Of a stretch of DNA of 64,000 nucleotides, positions 10,170 to 21,049 are shown one piece after another. A program made the translations under genes and the position numbers. The DNA comes from Paroedura picta. Taxonomy: Eukaryota > Chordata > Lepidosauria > Squamata > Gekkonidae. The stretch's first letter is position 1; each line of letters starts with the position of its first letter. Below the pieces are notes generated by a model that worked only from the letters and a program-made list of their open reading frames with translations, made no database searches and was not told the DNA's origin. Location of the stretch: NCBI RefSeq assembly GCF_049243985.1, contig NC_135384.1:16550501-16614500 (forward strand). Direction: 5' to 3'.

Positions 10170-11880
10170 GGAAAAATTAAGTGTCTTCTACAGACTGCTG
10201 GTGTCTTCTACAGATTCCTTGACTGGGGTGAGGACATGGATGCTGCCCTCCTTGAGCGGCTTGATAGAACATCCAGAAAACAGGACCTTATAATTATGGG
10301 TGAGTTCAATTTCCCCAATGTATGCTGGGAAACAAACTGTGCTAAGTGTCCAGAATCGTGCATCTGACCTACCTGGCCAACAACAAGAGGCTCGGCCATA
10401 CTCAACTTAATACTAACCAAAAGACAAGAGCTGGTGGATGGGGTGACAGAGGTGGGGGGGAGGATGACCATGTTCTCCTAGAATTTCTTTTGAGATGGGG
10501 GGCTAAGGAAGTTTATAGTCAGATGTGTATGCTAGACTTTAATAAACTCAGACATGATGAGAGTCATCCCATGGACAAGAATGTTGAATGGGAAAGGAGC
10601 AAGTGATGGGTGGGCTCCCCTTAAACAAGAACTATTGCATGCTCAAGCCATGACTATTCCAACAGGATGGATACATGGCAGGGCATCCAAGAAGCCTATT
10701 TGGATGAACAGAGAACCTCAGGAGGAGCTAAAGAATGAAAAGGAAATGTTCAAGAAATGGAGGGAAGAGGATCTGCAGGTTACAAGACACTGTAGGTCAG
10801 CCATCAGAGAGGTCAAAGCCAGGAGGGAGCTGATGCTGGAGGGGGAAGCTCACTACAACAAGAAAAGCTTCAGATATGTGAGGAGCAAAGATGCTGTTGG
10901 GTGAAGATGAAGAAACTCTGACAGAGGATGGAGAGAAAGCAGAAAGTTTCAGTACTTATTTTGCCTCTGTGTTTTACCAGAATATGGATATATCTAGAGA
11001 TGGTAATAGGCAGGGTATAGTGTAAGGGAGGTGGATTGACATGGACAGAGAGATCATTGAGAGGCCCCTGGCTGCATTGGATGAGTTCACATCCCCTGGG
11101 CCAGATGGTGTGCATCCGAGAATCCACAAAGAACTTTCTGGAGAGCTTGCAGAACCTCTGTCATCATTTTTAGGACTTCTTGGAGGACTGGAGAGATGCC
11201 AGAAGACTGGAGGGAAGTGAATGTTATCCCACTCTTCAGAAAAGGGAGGTGAGCTGACCCAGGAAACTACAGGTCAGTGAGTCTGACCTCAGTTGCAGGG
11301 AAGATAATAAAACAGATTTTAAAGGGGGTGCTCTGCAAACATCTGAAGGACAATCTGTCAATCCCAGGAGATCAGCATGGATTTGTCTCCAACAGGTCCT
11401 GCCAGACCAATTTGGTTTCCTTCTTGGACCAAGTGATGGGCTTATTTGATTGTGGAAACTCAGTTGATGTTATTTATCTGGATTTCAGAAAGGCTTTTGA
11501 CAAGGTTCCCCATGATGTTCTAATAGGTGAACTAGAGGACCGCAGACTGGATTTGCGGATGGTTAGGTGGATAGGAAAATGGCTAGAAAACCGCACCCAG
11601 AGAGTGGCTGTCTGTGGTATTTCATCAGATTGGAGGGAGGTGAGCAGTGTGGTGCCACAGGGCTCAGTACTGGGTCCCATATTTTGCAACATTCTTATAA
11701 ATGATCTGGATGAGGGGGATGGAGAGATTCCTCTTTAAATTTGCAGATGACACCAAATTGGGGGGGGGGGGTAGTGGACACCCCAGAAGATAAAGAATGT
11801 AAAGAGATCTGAACATGCTGGAAAAGTGGGCAAATGAGAACAGGATGCAATTCAATATATCTGGGCCACGAAAATGAGAA
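10170..11880 (+). mobile_element. CR1 LINE, endonuclease-RT portion, decayed
   Basis: Endonuclease remnant DLIIMGEFNFPNVCWE is near 10290-10340. RT-side sequence follows, with KEMFKKWREE and the RT core: [55 protein letters not shown], and FADDTKLG near 11742-11765. These are CR1-clade motifs. The frame is interrupted several times and lacks its 3' end, so it is inactive. It sits in the sense opposite to the PYD-B30.2 gene, within its intron. Confidence 0.88.
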
Positions 11881-11954
11881 GCATGCATATTCTGGTGCCA
11901 GTTCTGGTGCAAGAAGAGCTGTTTTTTTTGTACAAAAAAAGAGCTGTTTTTTTG

Positions 11955-12180
11955 TAAACCCTTTCACTACCTGAGAGTCTCAAAGTGGCTTACAATCGCC
12001 TACCCTTGCTCTCCCCACAGCAGACACCCTGTGAGGTAGGTGGGGCTGAAGGAGCTCTAAGAGGACGGTGACTAGCCCAAGGTCGCCCAGCTGGCTGCCT
12101 GGGGAGGAGTGGGGAATCAAACCCAGTTCTCCAGATTAAAGGCTGCCTCTCTTAACCACTTACACAAAGCTGGCTCTGCA
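11955..12180 (-). mobile_element. CORE/MIR-type SINE
   Basis: Inverse copy: GTGGCTTACAATCGCC, CCCCACAGCAGACACCCTGT, CCCAAGGTCGCCCAGCTGGC, and tRNA-like head TTAACCACTTACACAAAGC. Confidence 0.85.
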
Positions 12181-12192
12181 GGGGAGATAGGA

Positions 12193-12318
12193 CAGGGGTG
12201 GGCAAACTGTGGCCCTCCAGATGTCCATGGACTACAAGTCCCATGAGCAAATGCTGGCAGGGGCTCATGGGACTTGTAGTCCATGGACATCTGGAGGGCC
12301 ACAGTTTGCCCACCCCTG
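12193..12318. mobile_element. Palindromic hAT MITE, 126 bp
   Basis: Variant subfamily with GGGCAAACTGTGG and CTACAAGTCCCATGAG. It is palindromic end to end. The flanks AGATAGGA/CGATAGGA are a 7-of-8 target duplication. It lies about 145 bp from the PYD exon donor. Confidence 0.92.
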
Positions 12319-12461
12319 CGATAGGAGATGCCACAGAAACTTGAAGTTCCAAATTCATCTGAATGTGTCCTCTCTGAATTTCTTGTCTAATAGACACTGA
12401 TGAGCCAAGGTCCTTAGCAAAATGGACGGAAGGCCTGCAAAGGAACACAGCCTCAGAAAAC

Positions 12462-12764
12462 CAAGCGGTTGAGCTCCTTTTGCTTACGTGCCGGCATCTC
12501 CCGCTTGATTTTTGCGGACAGATTTTTCTTGTTTATCCTGTCCAAGATTCGGACTGTCATCTGCAGTGCCAGGGCCTCCTCGTACGCTCGGACCATGAGG
12601 CGGGCTATTTCGATGACATCGGCCTTCTCGGTCTTACAGCGCCGAATGGGCCTGTAGCCTTCGTCAAGCGGGTACTCTTCGAGGTGCATCTTAAATTTCT
12701 TGAATTCCTCCTTTGTCAGCTCTTCCAAGTAGTCCACCAATGTGCAGCAGACGCTGTCGGCCAT
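12462..12764 (-). CDS. Pyrin (PYD) first coding exon of PYD-B30.2 gene
   Basis: This 101-codon exon starts at the ATG at 12764 (CCAAGATGG context) and encodes a death-fold pyrin domain. Helix 1 is YLEELTKEEFKKFKMHLEE; PLDEGYRPIRRC is the loop characteristic of PYDs; helices 4-6 run through DVIEIARLMVRAYEEALAL, RILDRINKKNLS and the basic end. PYDs join homotypically with ASC, NLRPs or pyrin in inflammasomes. The likely donor is GCTTG|GTTTTC at 12461, a weak consensus; reading on adds only V-F and a stop. Phase 0 joins the B30.2 exon, giving about 299 residues. It could also be a stand-alone PYD-only protein ending at 12453. Confidence 0.85.
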
Positions 12765-12900
12765 CTTGGACCCTGGCAGAGGCTTCTGGAATGGAGAAAG
12801 GCAGCTATGAATACTCCCAAAGATGTATTCAGTTATGATTATATGACCATAGAAATCTGAATGGGCTGTGATTGAAAGCTGGGAGAGAAAACAGTACTGA

Positions 12901-13110
12901 GGTTGCCATCCTCCAGGTGTGACCTGGAGATCTTCTGGTATTACAGTAGAATTCCAGGTACAGAGATCAGTTCCCTGGGAGACAATAGATGCTTTGGAGG
13001 GTATACAGTATAGCTTTTTACCCTGCTGAGGTCCTTCTTATCCATAAGCTCCACCCTCCCCGAGCTCCAACCCCCAAATCTCGAAAAATTGCCCAGTCCT
13101 GAGCTTTCAA
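12901..13110. repeat. GGTTGCCA-ended interspersed repeat
   Basis: Starts AGGTTGCCATCCTCCAGGTG and includes ACAGAGATCAGTTCCCTGGG and TGCTGAGGTCC. A diverged copy of the family listed at 2864. Confidence 0.65.
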
Positions 13111-13229
13111 CTCTACCCTACCTCATGCTGCTCCTTGGAAGCATATTCAGGGGCCAGGGCCAGAAGGAGGACCCCAGACTCACAGGGTCAGTTTTAACTA
13201 AGGTTAATTAGTGAGGCTTGGACTGCTTC

Positions 13230-13460
13230 CACCGGAAAAGAAGAACTGGGGTTTTTATACCCCACTTTTCACTCCCCAAAGGAGTCTCCTTACAAACCCC
13301 TTTTCCTTCCTCTCCCCTGGGAGGTAGGTGGGGCTGACAGAACTCTGAGAGAACTGCTCTGAGAGAACAGCTCTAACTGTGACTACTAGCCCCAAGTCAC
13401 TCAGCTGGCTGCCTGTGGAGGAATGGGAAATCATACCCAGATTAGACCGTGCCAGTCTTT
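13230..13460 (-). mobile_element. CORE/MIR-type SINE
   Basis: Inverse copy with GGGTTTTTATACCCCAC, CTCTCCCCTGGGAGGTAGG and CCCAAGTCACTCAGCTGGC. It ends at a tRNA-like head near 13440. Confidence 0.75.
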
Positions 13461-13539
13461 AAGCACTACACTGGATTCTCTCCATTAGACAACATAAAGC
13501 CCCCTCCCCCAGCTTTTTTTCCCTCTTCAAAAATTTATA

Positions 13540-13735
13540 TTCTGCTTTTCTCCATGACCCCAAGGGACTTTTCACATCCTCATCCACGTAATCCACCCCA
13601 CAGTCCCCTGGGGAAGGAAGGTAAGGCTGACGCTCTGTACCACGCCCAGGGTCATCCAGCCGGCCTCAATGGCAGGAGGGATTTGAAGCCAGCCCTCCCA
13701 TGTTCCAGTCCCACATTCCGTGACACCACAGACTG
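13540..13735 (-). mobile_element. CORE/MIR-type SINE
   Basis: Diverged inverse copy: ATTCTGCTTTTCTCCATGACC, GGGTCATCCAGCCGGC and GGGATTTGAAGCCAGCCC. Confidence 0.55.
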
Positions 13736-13964
13736 GCGGCGCATCCAGCCAATGGCGTATCTAGCTCAGTAGGTTCCCCTCTTGCTCTGATGGAAACTGA
13801 AACACTTCCTTTGAAGTCAAGGGGTGAGGGTGAGGTGGCAGCAGGGGAAGCAGTCCTGTCCCCATTCATGTCACATGAAGCCCCAGGGGTTATCTGCGGG
13901 TGAAAACACCACTTCATAAAATAGTTTCAGATCCTCATGGTTACTGAAGAGGCTCAAGTCTGTT

Positions 13965-14135
13965 TCCACGTTCATATATTTCTTTCCCTCTTTTTCTCCA
14001 AGCAGCTTGCAAGACCATTCCCCTCTCAGAGAACGACTGGCCCAAAGTCACCCGGCCCCTTTCCAGAGTGGGGATTTGAACCCGGCTCTTTCAGATCCGA
14101 CTCCAAAATTGCAACCACTTCACCACGCTGGCTCT
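13965..14135 (-). mobile_element. CORE/MIR-type SINE
   Basis: Inverse copy: CCCAAAGTCACCCGGCC and a tRNA B-box complement GGGGATTTGAACCCGG, ending at ACCACTTCACCACGCTGGC. Confidence 0.7.
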
Positions 14136-14440
14136 TAATCCCATTAGTCACCATTTGGTTAATTCAATCAGGGTTTCATGTGATGTCTGAACAAAGCTCT
14201 GTCTCTCTCAAAAAACCTTATGCTGGAACTCTCAAAAAACCTTATGCTGGAAAAAAGTATTGCAGGTTCTGCTGGATTTTTAGCAGTAAGTTAGTAAACG
14301 GCAGCATGAAAATATCCAACAACTGTGCAGTCTAGTGAAGCCAATTCAAGAGCCTTGCTAGAATAACAAGCTGATTTATAAGGTTATCAGGTTATACTGT
14401 GTTAGACTGTTGGCCTGCCCAGATCAGGGACTCCCCAGAA

Positions 14441-14545
14441 CAGCCTTTCTCAACCTTTCAACCATAGAGTAACTCAGCTGGCCATGCCTCCCTGTCATGC
14501 CCCTAGAAGTTTCATGTTTACAGTGTACATGGCATCACTCATCAC
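14441..14545 (+). mobile_element. Charlie-like hAT fragment
   Basis: Opens CAGCCTTTCTCAACCTTTCA, a terminus typical of Charlie-type hAT elements, then diverges. An inverse relative is at 16600-16735. Confidence 0.5.
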
Positions 14546-15086
14546 TCATAAAATAAAATGCTTGTTAAATAAGAAGTGAGTTTGATTTTTGTTTGTGCAG
14601 TACCTTGCCTGAGCAAAACAAGTTAAGGATTCTTTCTCAGCTGTCCTAAAGCCACCTTGCAAAGTAGCAATTCTCAGGGGAAATGACCTGTACGATCTGG
14701 AGATCACTTGTAACTTTGGGAGATCTCCAGGCATCACCAGGAGGTTAGCAATCCTACCAAGACCCGAGAATATATTATCCCAGGATTGGAAATGGCTGCA
14801 GAGTAAGGGGAATCTGTGGGCAGGCTGTGCCCAGTCCTTGCACTGGATCCAGGCGTAGCAGGTTCCAACATGAGATGCCAGGCTCCAGGTGGGAGACCTG
14901 GGGATCCCCTCCCAGCTCATCTCCAGAGTACGGAGATCAGTTCCCAAGGAGAAGATGGGTAGACTCTGTGGCCAAGTCCTCTCCTGCTTGAAAATCTGGA
15001 TCCTTGGCTCTCAACAGCCTTCCTCCGGCCGTTTTCTGCCAGCCCGGCTCTAAGAAGTAATTCTGAGAGGGGGAAATGGAAACTGT

Positions 15087-15118
15087 GTGTGTTTGTGTGT
15101 GTGTGTGTGGGGGGGGGA
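15087..15118. repeat. (GT)n(G)n simple repeat
   Basis: GTGTGT run followed by a G run. Confidence 0.9.
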
Positions 15119-16599
15119 GTGCAGCTGATTCAGTCCTTCCCTCCCACTCTTTTTCCATTGCAGGTGGACAGACAGATGAGCACAAAGCCACTGTGTCCTC
15201 CTGGCTCCTCCCCAGGCTCCTTCATTTTTAATATAAAATTAAATCCCACCCCTCCCCCGGAGTAACCCGCGGTGCCTAATAACCCCGGTTGAGCCTGCCT
15301 GCTCCGCAGTCTCCGGAGGGGAGCTTTCCCCATCACTGATCACAGCGGGATCCTTTCGTCTGCAACAGCTGGAGACTGGACTGGGAGCTCGAAGCAGCTA
15401 TTTTACCGCTGAACCAGCCCCCTCCCGTCCCGTCCATAAGCCCTCCAGCCCAAGATTAGGAGACTCCTGGGGGAAAAACTGGCCCTTAAGGAAGCTCACC
15501 TCTCTCAATGGTCCCTTTTGCCTCTGCTGCGGCCAGAGAATGAAAGCGAAAGTCCTGTGGGAGGGGGGGGGGGGAAGTCCCTTTCTCCTTCCCTGCCAAG
15601 CTGGATGATGCTGAAGGTGGGGGGCGTTTCCCCTCGCAGAAGCGAAAGCGGCTGAGCAGCAAGGGACACGCTGGAAGCTGCCAGTCGTCGTAGCCGCCCA
15701 GGGCAAAAGCCAGGAGAGACGGGCTTGTTGGGACCGACCCAAAGAACACAGAGAGAACGAGGGTCGTGCCTGGGCATCCGCGGCGCATTCCCCGCTCCTC
15801 CCTCCACATGCGTCCAGCTGGCTGACTTTGGGCCACTTGCCGTTCGCTTAGGACCGTGCTCGCTGAGCTGTTCTGTGCGTTGTGGGGAGAGGAAGGGAAG
15901 GCTATTGGAAACCCCTCTGCGACTCCTTTAGGTAGTGAAAAGCGGAGTATAAAAGCCCATTCTAGAGATCCGTGTTCTTGTCCTGTTTTAGGATTGCTTA
16001 ACCTGACCCATGCTTTTGCCAAATGTCTTGCTTGGCTTTGGCTAAGGTCGTTTTCCACTGCCTCCTTTGTGGTTTTATCCCTTGCAAGTGTTTAATCACT
16101 TGGACCTCGCTTTTGCTGTGCTGAGGCCTGTTACAAGGAATGCAGTGTCTAGAAGTTTGGGGCCTGGGAAAAGGTAAGCCTGACACATCGGTCTGCGGGC
16201 CAAGATTTGAATGTGGGGGTGGGGATGTAAGAGCATCATATTTTGCTTGTAGGTCTGTTCTTTAGTTCAGCAAGGAAAAGCCTCGTTCCCTGTTTATTTG
16301 TCTTCTTTTACAATAAAGAGATTCTTTTTCTCCAACAAGCCTGCTTATTGGGGCCTTATAAACCCACCGTCCCGTTCATCACTTCCTATGTAATGTTGCC
16401 CTCTTGCGGTCCTTTCTTGTCATTGCGTGTTCGGACTCTTAATACTGGCTTTTCTGTTGCATTCTTCGCCATCAAGGCTGGCAGTCGGGGGGGGGGGAGG
16501 GTTTCTTTTCCTTTAAGACAAACTTCCTAAACCAGAGTTTTATATATGGTCATGTCAACCCAATGGACAGCGACGGACCTGGAGGGGGTGGGAAGGGGA

Positions 16600-16735
16600 G
16601 GGACCCTGGGTGGGCACATCTCCTATCTCTGCTTCCCAACCATATTCTGCACGATTGCGCCACTTCTGAAGTTTCTCAAAGCCTGAGGAATGTTTCAAGG
16701 GATTCTCAGTCGCAGAGACGTTGAGAAAGCGCACT
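16600..16735 (-). mobile_element. Charlie-like hAT fragment
   Basis: Inverse complement ends near GACGTTGAGAAAGCGC and contains CCAACCATATTCTGCACGAT, GCGCCACTTCTGAAGTTTCTC and CCTGAGGAATGTTTCA. It matches the family at 14441 in the terminal part. Confidence 0.5.
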
Positions 16736-17204
16736 TTAAGAGCTGCCTAGCAGGCAGAAATACAGCTGGTTCCCATGGCTTCTCTTCTGTGTCGGGCAAT
16801 GCGTTCATGCAAGATTATCTGCACTTCAGGAAGTTCTGAAAGCAACCCTGTCCTTCGTTTCATTTTCCCTGATGATGGTAACTGCCTGGAGGAAACAAAT
16901 GTCCTTCTTTTTAACAGAGGCTTTATGGCTATTGTTTACCTGGTGATGCTATTGTATCTCTTGGCCATGAAAAGCCCCAGCTGCCCATTTCCACAAATGA
17001 AGCCTCTATTAAAGGGACAGGGCATTTTCCTCCAGGCTTGTTGGCAACTCTAATTAAGGACATCAGTGATGGTGAAATGGAACCTCTGTGTTCCCAGGCA
17101 CCATACCTTGGAATACCAGTTTTGGGGAGGCAAGAAAAGGAAACATTTGGCATCCCTTCCCTGCTTTGAATTTGGTTGGCTTGTTGGTCTGAAGTAGCAC
17201 AATA

Positions 17205-17310
17205 AAATCAGAGTCCAGGAGCACCTTTATGCCCAACAAAGATTTATTCAAGGCTCACACCTTGAATAAATCTTTGTTGGTCTTAAAGGTGCTACTACTG
17301 GACTCAGAAT
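17205..17310. repeat. Head-to-head pair of a GTTGGTCTTAAAGGTGC repeat
   Basis: CAGAGTCCAGGAGCACCTTT...CAACAAAGATTTATTCAAGG is followed at once by its reverse complement, CCTTGAATAAATCTTTGTTG...AAAGGTGCTACTACTGG. This forms an inverted repeat with arms of about 50 bp. The unit recurs singly at 18863, 25390, 35400 and 46165. Confidence 0.8.
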
Positions 17311-17711
17311 TTGGTTGGCCACTGATGGTTGGTCTGATCCAAAAGGGTTTTATTATTTATTATGTTAGGGGTTTTATTTGTATATGAGAAGCATATAGAA
17401 GGTGTGTGCGTGTGTGGAGTGCCATCAAGTCTAAGGTGACCAGATTGTCCCACTTTTGGAGGGACATCTGGGGGTACCTGGCAAATTGTACTTAAGTTGA
17501 AATTTAAAAAGATGTATTGCAATACTATTTTTACGTTCTATGAAACTTTTTGTTGCTCCATATAGACCAAATTATTAATCAAGAACACCCCCCCCCCCCG
17601 GTCAATGGTGTCCTGCTTTACCAATGTTAAAATCTGGTCACCTTAATCAAGTCACCTTCAACTTATGGCGACCCTACAAATGAATGTCCTCCAAAATGTC
17701 TCCCAAGGGTG

Positions 17712-18210
17712 AATCATAGAATCATAGAGTTGGAAGGGGCCATACAGGCCATCTAGTCCAACCCCCTGCTCAACACAGGATTAGCCCTAAGCATCCTAAA
17801 GCATCCAAGAAAAGTGTGTATCCAACCTTTGCTTGAAGACTTCCAGTGAGGGGGAGCTCACCACCTCCTTAGGCAGCCTATTCCACTGCTGAACTACTCT
17901 GACTGAGAAAAACTTTTTCCTGATATCTAGCCTATATCGTTGTACTTGAAGTTTAAACCCATTACTGCGTGTCCTCTCCTCTGCAGCCAACAGAAACAGC
18001 ATCCTGCCTTCCTCCAAGTGACAACCTTTCAAATACTTAAAGAGGGCTATCATGTCCCCTCTCAACCTCCTTTTCTCCAGGCTGAACATTCCCAAGTCCC
18101 TCAACCTATCTTCATAGGGCTTGGTCCCTTGGCCCCAGATCATCTTCGTCGCTCTCCTCTGTACCCTTTCAATTTTATCTATTTTATCTATGTTATGTAT
18201 CCTTTGCATA
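17712..18210 (-). mobile_element. CR1 LINE 3' end, 500 bp
   Basis: The minus strand encodes a continuous 137-codon CR1 ORF2 tail ([59 protein letters not shown]). The 3' UTR and ATTCTATG tail follow. It is less decayed than the copy at 27-801 and 5'-truncated. Confidence 0.93.
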
Positions 18211-18254
18211 TTTTATTTTTTTTCAGTTATTGTTTATTCTCTATCTGAACAATA

Positions 18255-18445
18255 GAGACCTGGAGCAACTCACAACATCATTTCCCCCTCTTCCAATTTA
18301 TCCTCACAATACCCCTCTGAGGTAGGTCAGTCTGAGAAATGGTGCCTGGTGCAAAGTCTCCTGGTGAACTCCCATGGCAGAGTAGGCATGCAGACCTGGA
18401 ACTCCCAGATACTAGCCTGCTACTCTCAACATTGTGCCACACAGG
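18255..18445 (-). mobile_element. CORE-SINE-like fragment
   Basis: Inverse orientation: TCACAATACCCCTCTGAGGTAGG, GAACTCCCATGGCAG and ACTAGCCTGCTACTCTCAAC. Strongly diverged. Confidence 0.5.
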
Positions 18446-18619
18446 CAAGAAATAAGGCATCAAACATGCCTATTTGCAGAGTCATAACAGTTTAATAATT
18501 ATCCCAAGGTCCAGCAGAGTCGGGGGTTAGTAGCCTGTAGTCCAGCCATATGCGGATTTTATACAAAAGCTGGTCCCCCCTGAGTTCAATCAGTTCTTTT
18601 TAAAAAGTTTGACACAGAG

Positions 18620-18720
18620 CTTGCGGTAGTGGTTAAGAGCAAATCTGGAGAACTGAGCTTGAATTCCTACTATTCCACACTTGGGCTCTCTCAGCCTCAA
18701 CCACCTCACAGAACTGATTA
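18620..18720 (+). mobile_element. CORE-SINE head fragment
   Basis: tRNA-like A-box region GCGGTAGTGGTTAAGAGC, then ATCTGGAGAACTGAGCTTGA. Confidence 0.55.
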
Positions 18721-18862
18721 GCTTGTCTAGCAAGGTATTATCATACTGCATATTTTGGATATGAGGCTGTTTACTAATATGTTACTACTTTACTTTCTCC
18801 TTATATCTGTACTTTTAAGATTTTTATTCCATAGTCAGAGGAAGTGTGCATGCACACAAAAA

Positions 18863-20390
18863 GACTCACACCTTGAATAAATTTTTGTTGGTCTTAAAGT
18901 GGACTCAAATTTTCTTGCAAGAAGCACAGGTTAGTCCCCCAAACTCAGGTTTTCTCCTTACTACAACTTTAGGAGATAGACTGAAAGATAACTGAGTTAG
19001 CATAACTGTTAAGCATGTACTTGAACTTTTCCCCATTTCAGATGTAACATTAACCATACACAAATTCAGTCTTATTAACTGTCTTTTAATTTAATGTCAG
19101 CTTTGAATTATGTCTCTTATCCTGATAGACTTTGGAGTCTGGAGAGGTTTTGTTTTGTTTGTAAACTAATTCTTTTTTTGCTGGGGCAGGTGATGCTTCA
19201 GAAAGCTGTTTCTACATTCTGTGGAACGTCCCAATCTTTGGTTTATTCAGTGCAACTCCTGTGGCAGCCATTTTGTTGCTGCTCCAGTTACCCATGGAAG
19301 CCATTTTGTGGTGGAGCCCATTACCCATTCTCAAAATTCAAAAATACCTACAGTGAAGCACCTGACTTACTTCCTTTTGTAGCTCTGGAAGGAAAACATT
19401 ACAGGAGCCTGATGTACCAAAACGGTCTCTAAAAATCTCTCCGAATTATGACTCATGTTCCCACCAGTTCTAGGCGAATGTTTGCCTGTGAGCATGAACA
19501 TTCCTAGAGGTTTGGGGCTAGATCCCAGACAGGCTGGGGCTTGGGGGAGAGGTAGGACCTCAGCAGGGCAGACACCACACACTGTCCACTCTTCAAAGTC
19601 ATTTCCTCCGGGAGAACTGATTTCTGTAGGCTGTAATTCTGGGAGATATCCAGGCTCAACCTGGAGGTTGGCAACCCTAGCTTGGGCTTTGAGGGAGTGG
19701 GTGCTGCGGGTGTTACAACTTGTCCATTTAGAATAAGAACAGGATTTTCATTAAAATATGGAGAGGTTTGCCTTTCTCCTAAGGCAGGTAACAAAGCAAG
19801 CCTAATGAGACCCACCATAAAAATCACAGGACAAACAGCACCTTCAAGCTACTCATAAGCCCAATACAAAAATCTAATAAGGAACGAGACCCCATGCCCA
19901 CCCCCAATCACACTATTCCTGAGTTCCAGAAATTCTCCAGTATGAGGGGACTCTAAAGCCTTTTTAAGGAGTGTAGTCTGACGACCCTCGTGGAATTGCA
20001 GCAGAATCAAAGACTTCCACAGCTCCTTGAGCCTCGCCATCTGCCACTAATCGAAGTCTTCATCAGATGACTCTGCCTACAAGAATTGTTGAGCTTCAAA
20101 TGGGTTTCAGGGGGAGTGGGGAAAGCTAGCTGTATCCAGGCCCGATCCTAAAGGCCAACCCCTCCCACATCCATCATGCAAAGTAGGACTTATCTCCAGG
20201 AACTGGGATCCCCTTCTCCCAGGGAAATTATCTGAAGCCTTAGCGATCACCTTGGGTCTGTTTACTTTGGAGTCTGGGGTTTCTCCAGGGTCATTAATAA
20301 TCCCATATCCGATAGCAAAATCAAAACTCTGATGACCTCTCAAGTGAGCAGGAAGATCACAGAGGAGAGCAGAGTACCGAAGGGTCTTGC
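18863..20390. other. Intergenic, repeat fragments only
   Basis: Contains a GTTGGTCTTAAAG unit at 18863-18905. Duplicated GCCATTTTGT words occur near 19265-19310. At 19600-19685 there is a partial inverse GGTTGCCA-family copy (AACCTGGAGGTTGGCAACCC). ORFs here lack any recognised domain. Confidence 0.5.
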
Positions 20391-20394
20391 CATG

Positions 20395-20630
20395 GTGGAA
20401 GGACAGTGTGGATGAGTGGGTGGGATCCCACCCAATTACTAGCCAAGGCCAGCCCTGCTTAGCTTCTGAGATCTGATGAGCTCGGGCATCCCTGGGCTAT
20501 CTAAGTGAGGGCAACAGGCAATGGCAAAGACGTCAGCCTGAGACTCTGGCTTGCTGCTTCCAGTCAGAGTAGGCAATACTCATCTTGATGGGCCAATTCA
20601 GTATAAGGCAGCTTCCAGTCGCTAAGCACA
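20395..20630. mobile_element. Composite 5S-derived and tRNA-SINE fragments
   Basis: 20420-20510 reads as inverse 5S-derived SINE (CCTGCTTAGCTTCTGAGATCTGATGAGCTC). 20535-20630 is the forward body of the tRNA-SINE seen at 51955 (GCCTGAGACTCTGG, CAGTATAAGGCAGCTTCC). The join may be a recombined or nested copy. Confidence 0.6.
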
Positions 20631-21049
20631 GGCGGGTAATGCTAGCCACACTACCAACCGCCAAGAGGGCACGACTGACAGGGCAGTGCTCCACAAAGTT
20701 GCCCGGGTAAATTACGGGGACTGTGACCTGTACTACTGTGCAGTTTGCTGTGGGTTGGATTCCACTGCTTAACTTTGCAGCCCTTACGGCTATGCTTTGA
20801 TTTTATCAAATGTCCCACCTTGCTGACTGTATCGACTCACTCGGTGTCCCGTGAGTTCCGGTGAGAAAGGCGGACTGTAAATAATGCAAATAAAGAACTG
20901 CCTGCGGGCAAAAAACTAGTTCCGCAGAAACAAGGCTATGCTAGAGCCTTTCTGGGTTGTGCTAGTTTTCTTTTTGCAGTGAATTTTACATCCTGGCTCT
21001 TCTGTATGCAACCTCCCCCAAAAACAGGCTTAGCTACCCTCAATGCCCT

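Noticed and set aside
15486-16058. 190-codon minus ORF in a GC-richer stretch, possible gene
   Set aside because: Its N-terminal part is translated CORE-SINE (SLPKGVAEGFPIAFPSSPHN) and the rest is low-complexity Pro/Ser. No splice or domain evidence.
16243-16530. Possible LTR R-U5-like segment (CAATAAAGAG...GCTTATTGGGGCC)
   Set aside because: No paired repeat, primer site or defined ends were found, so it cannot be supported.
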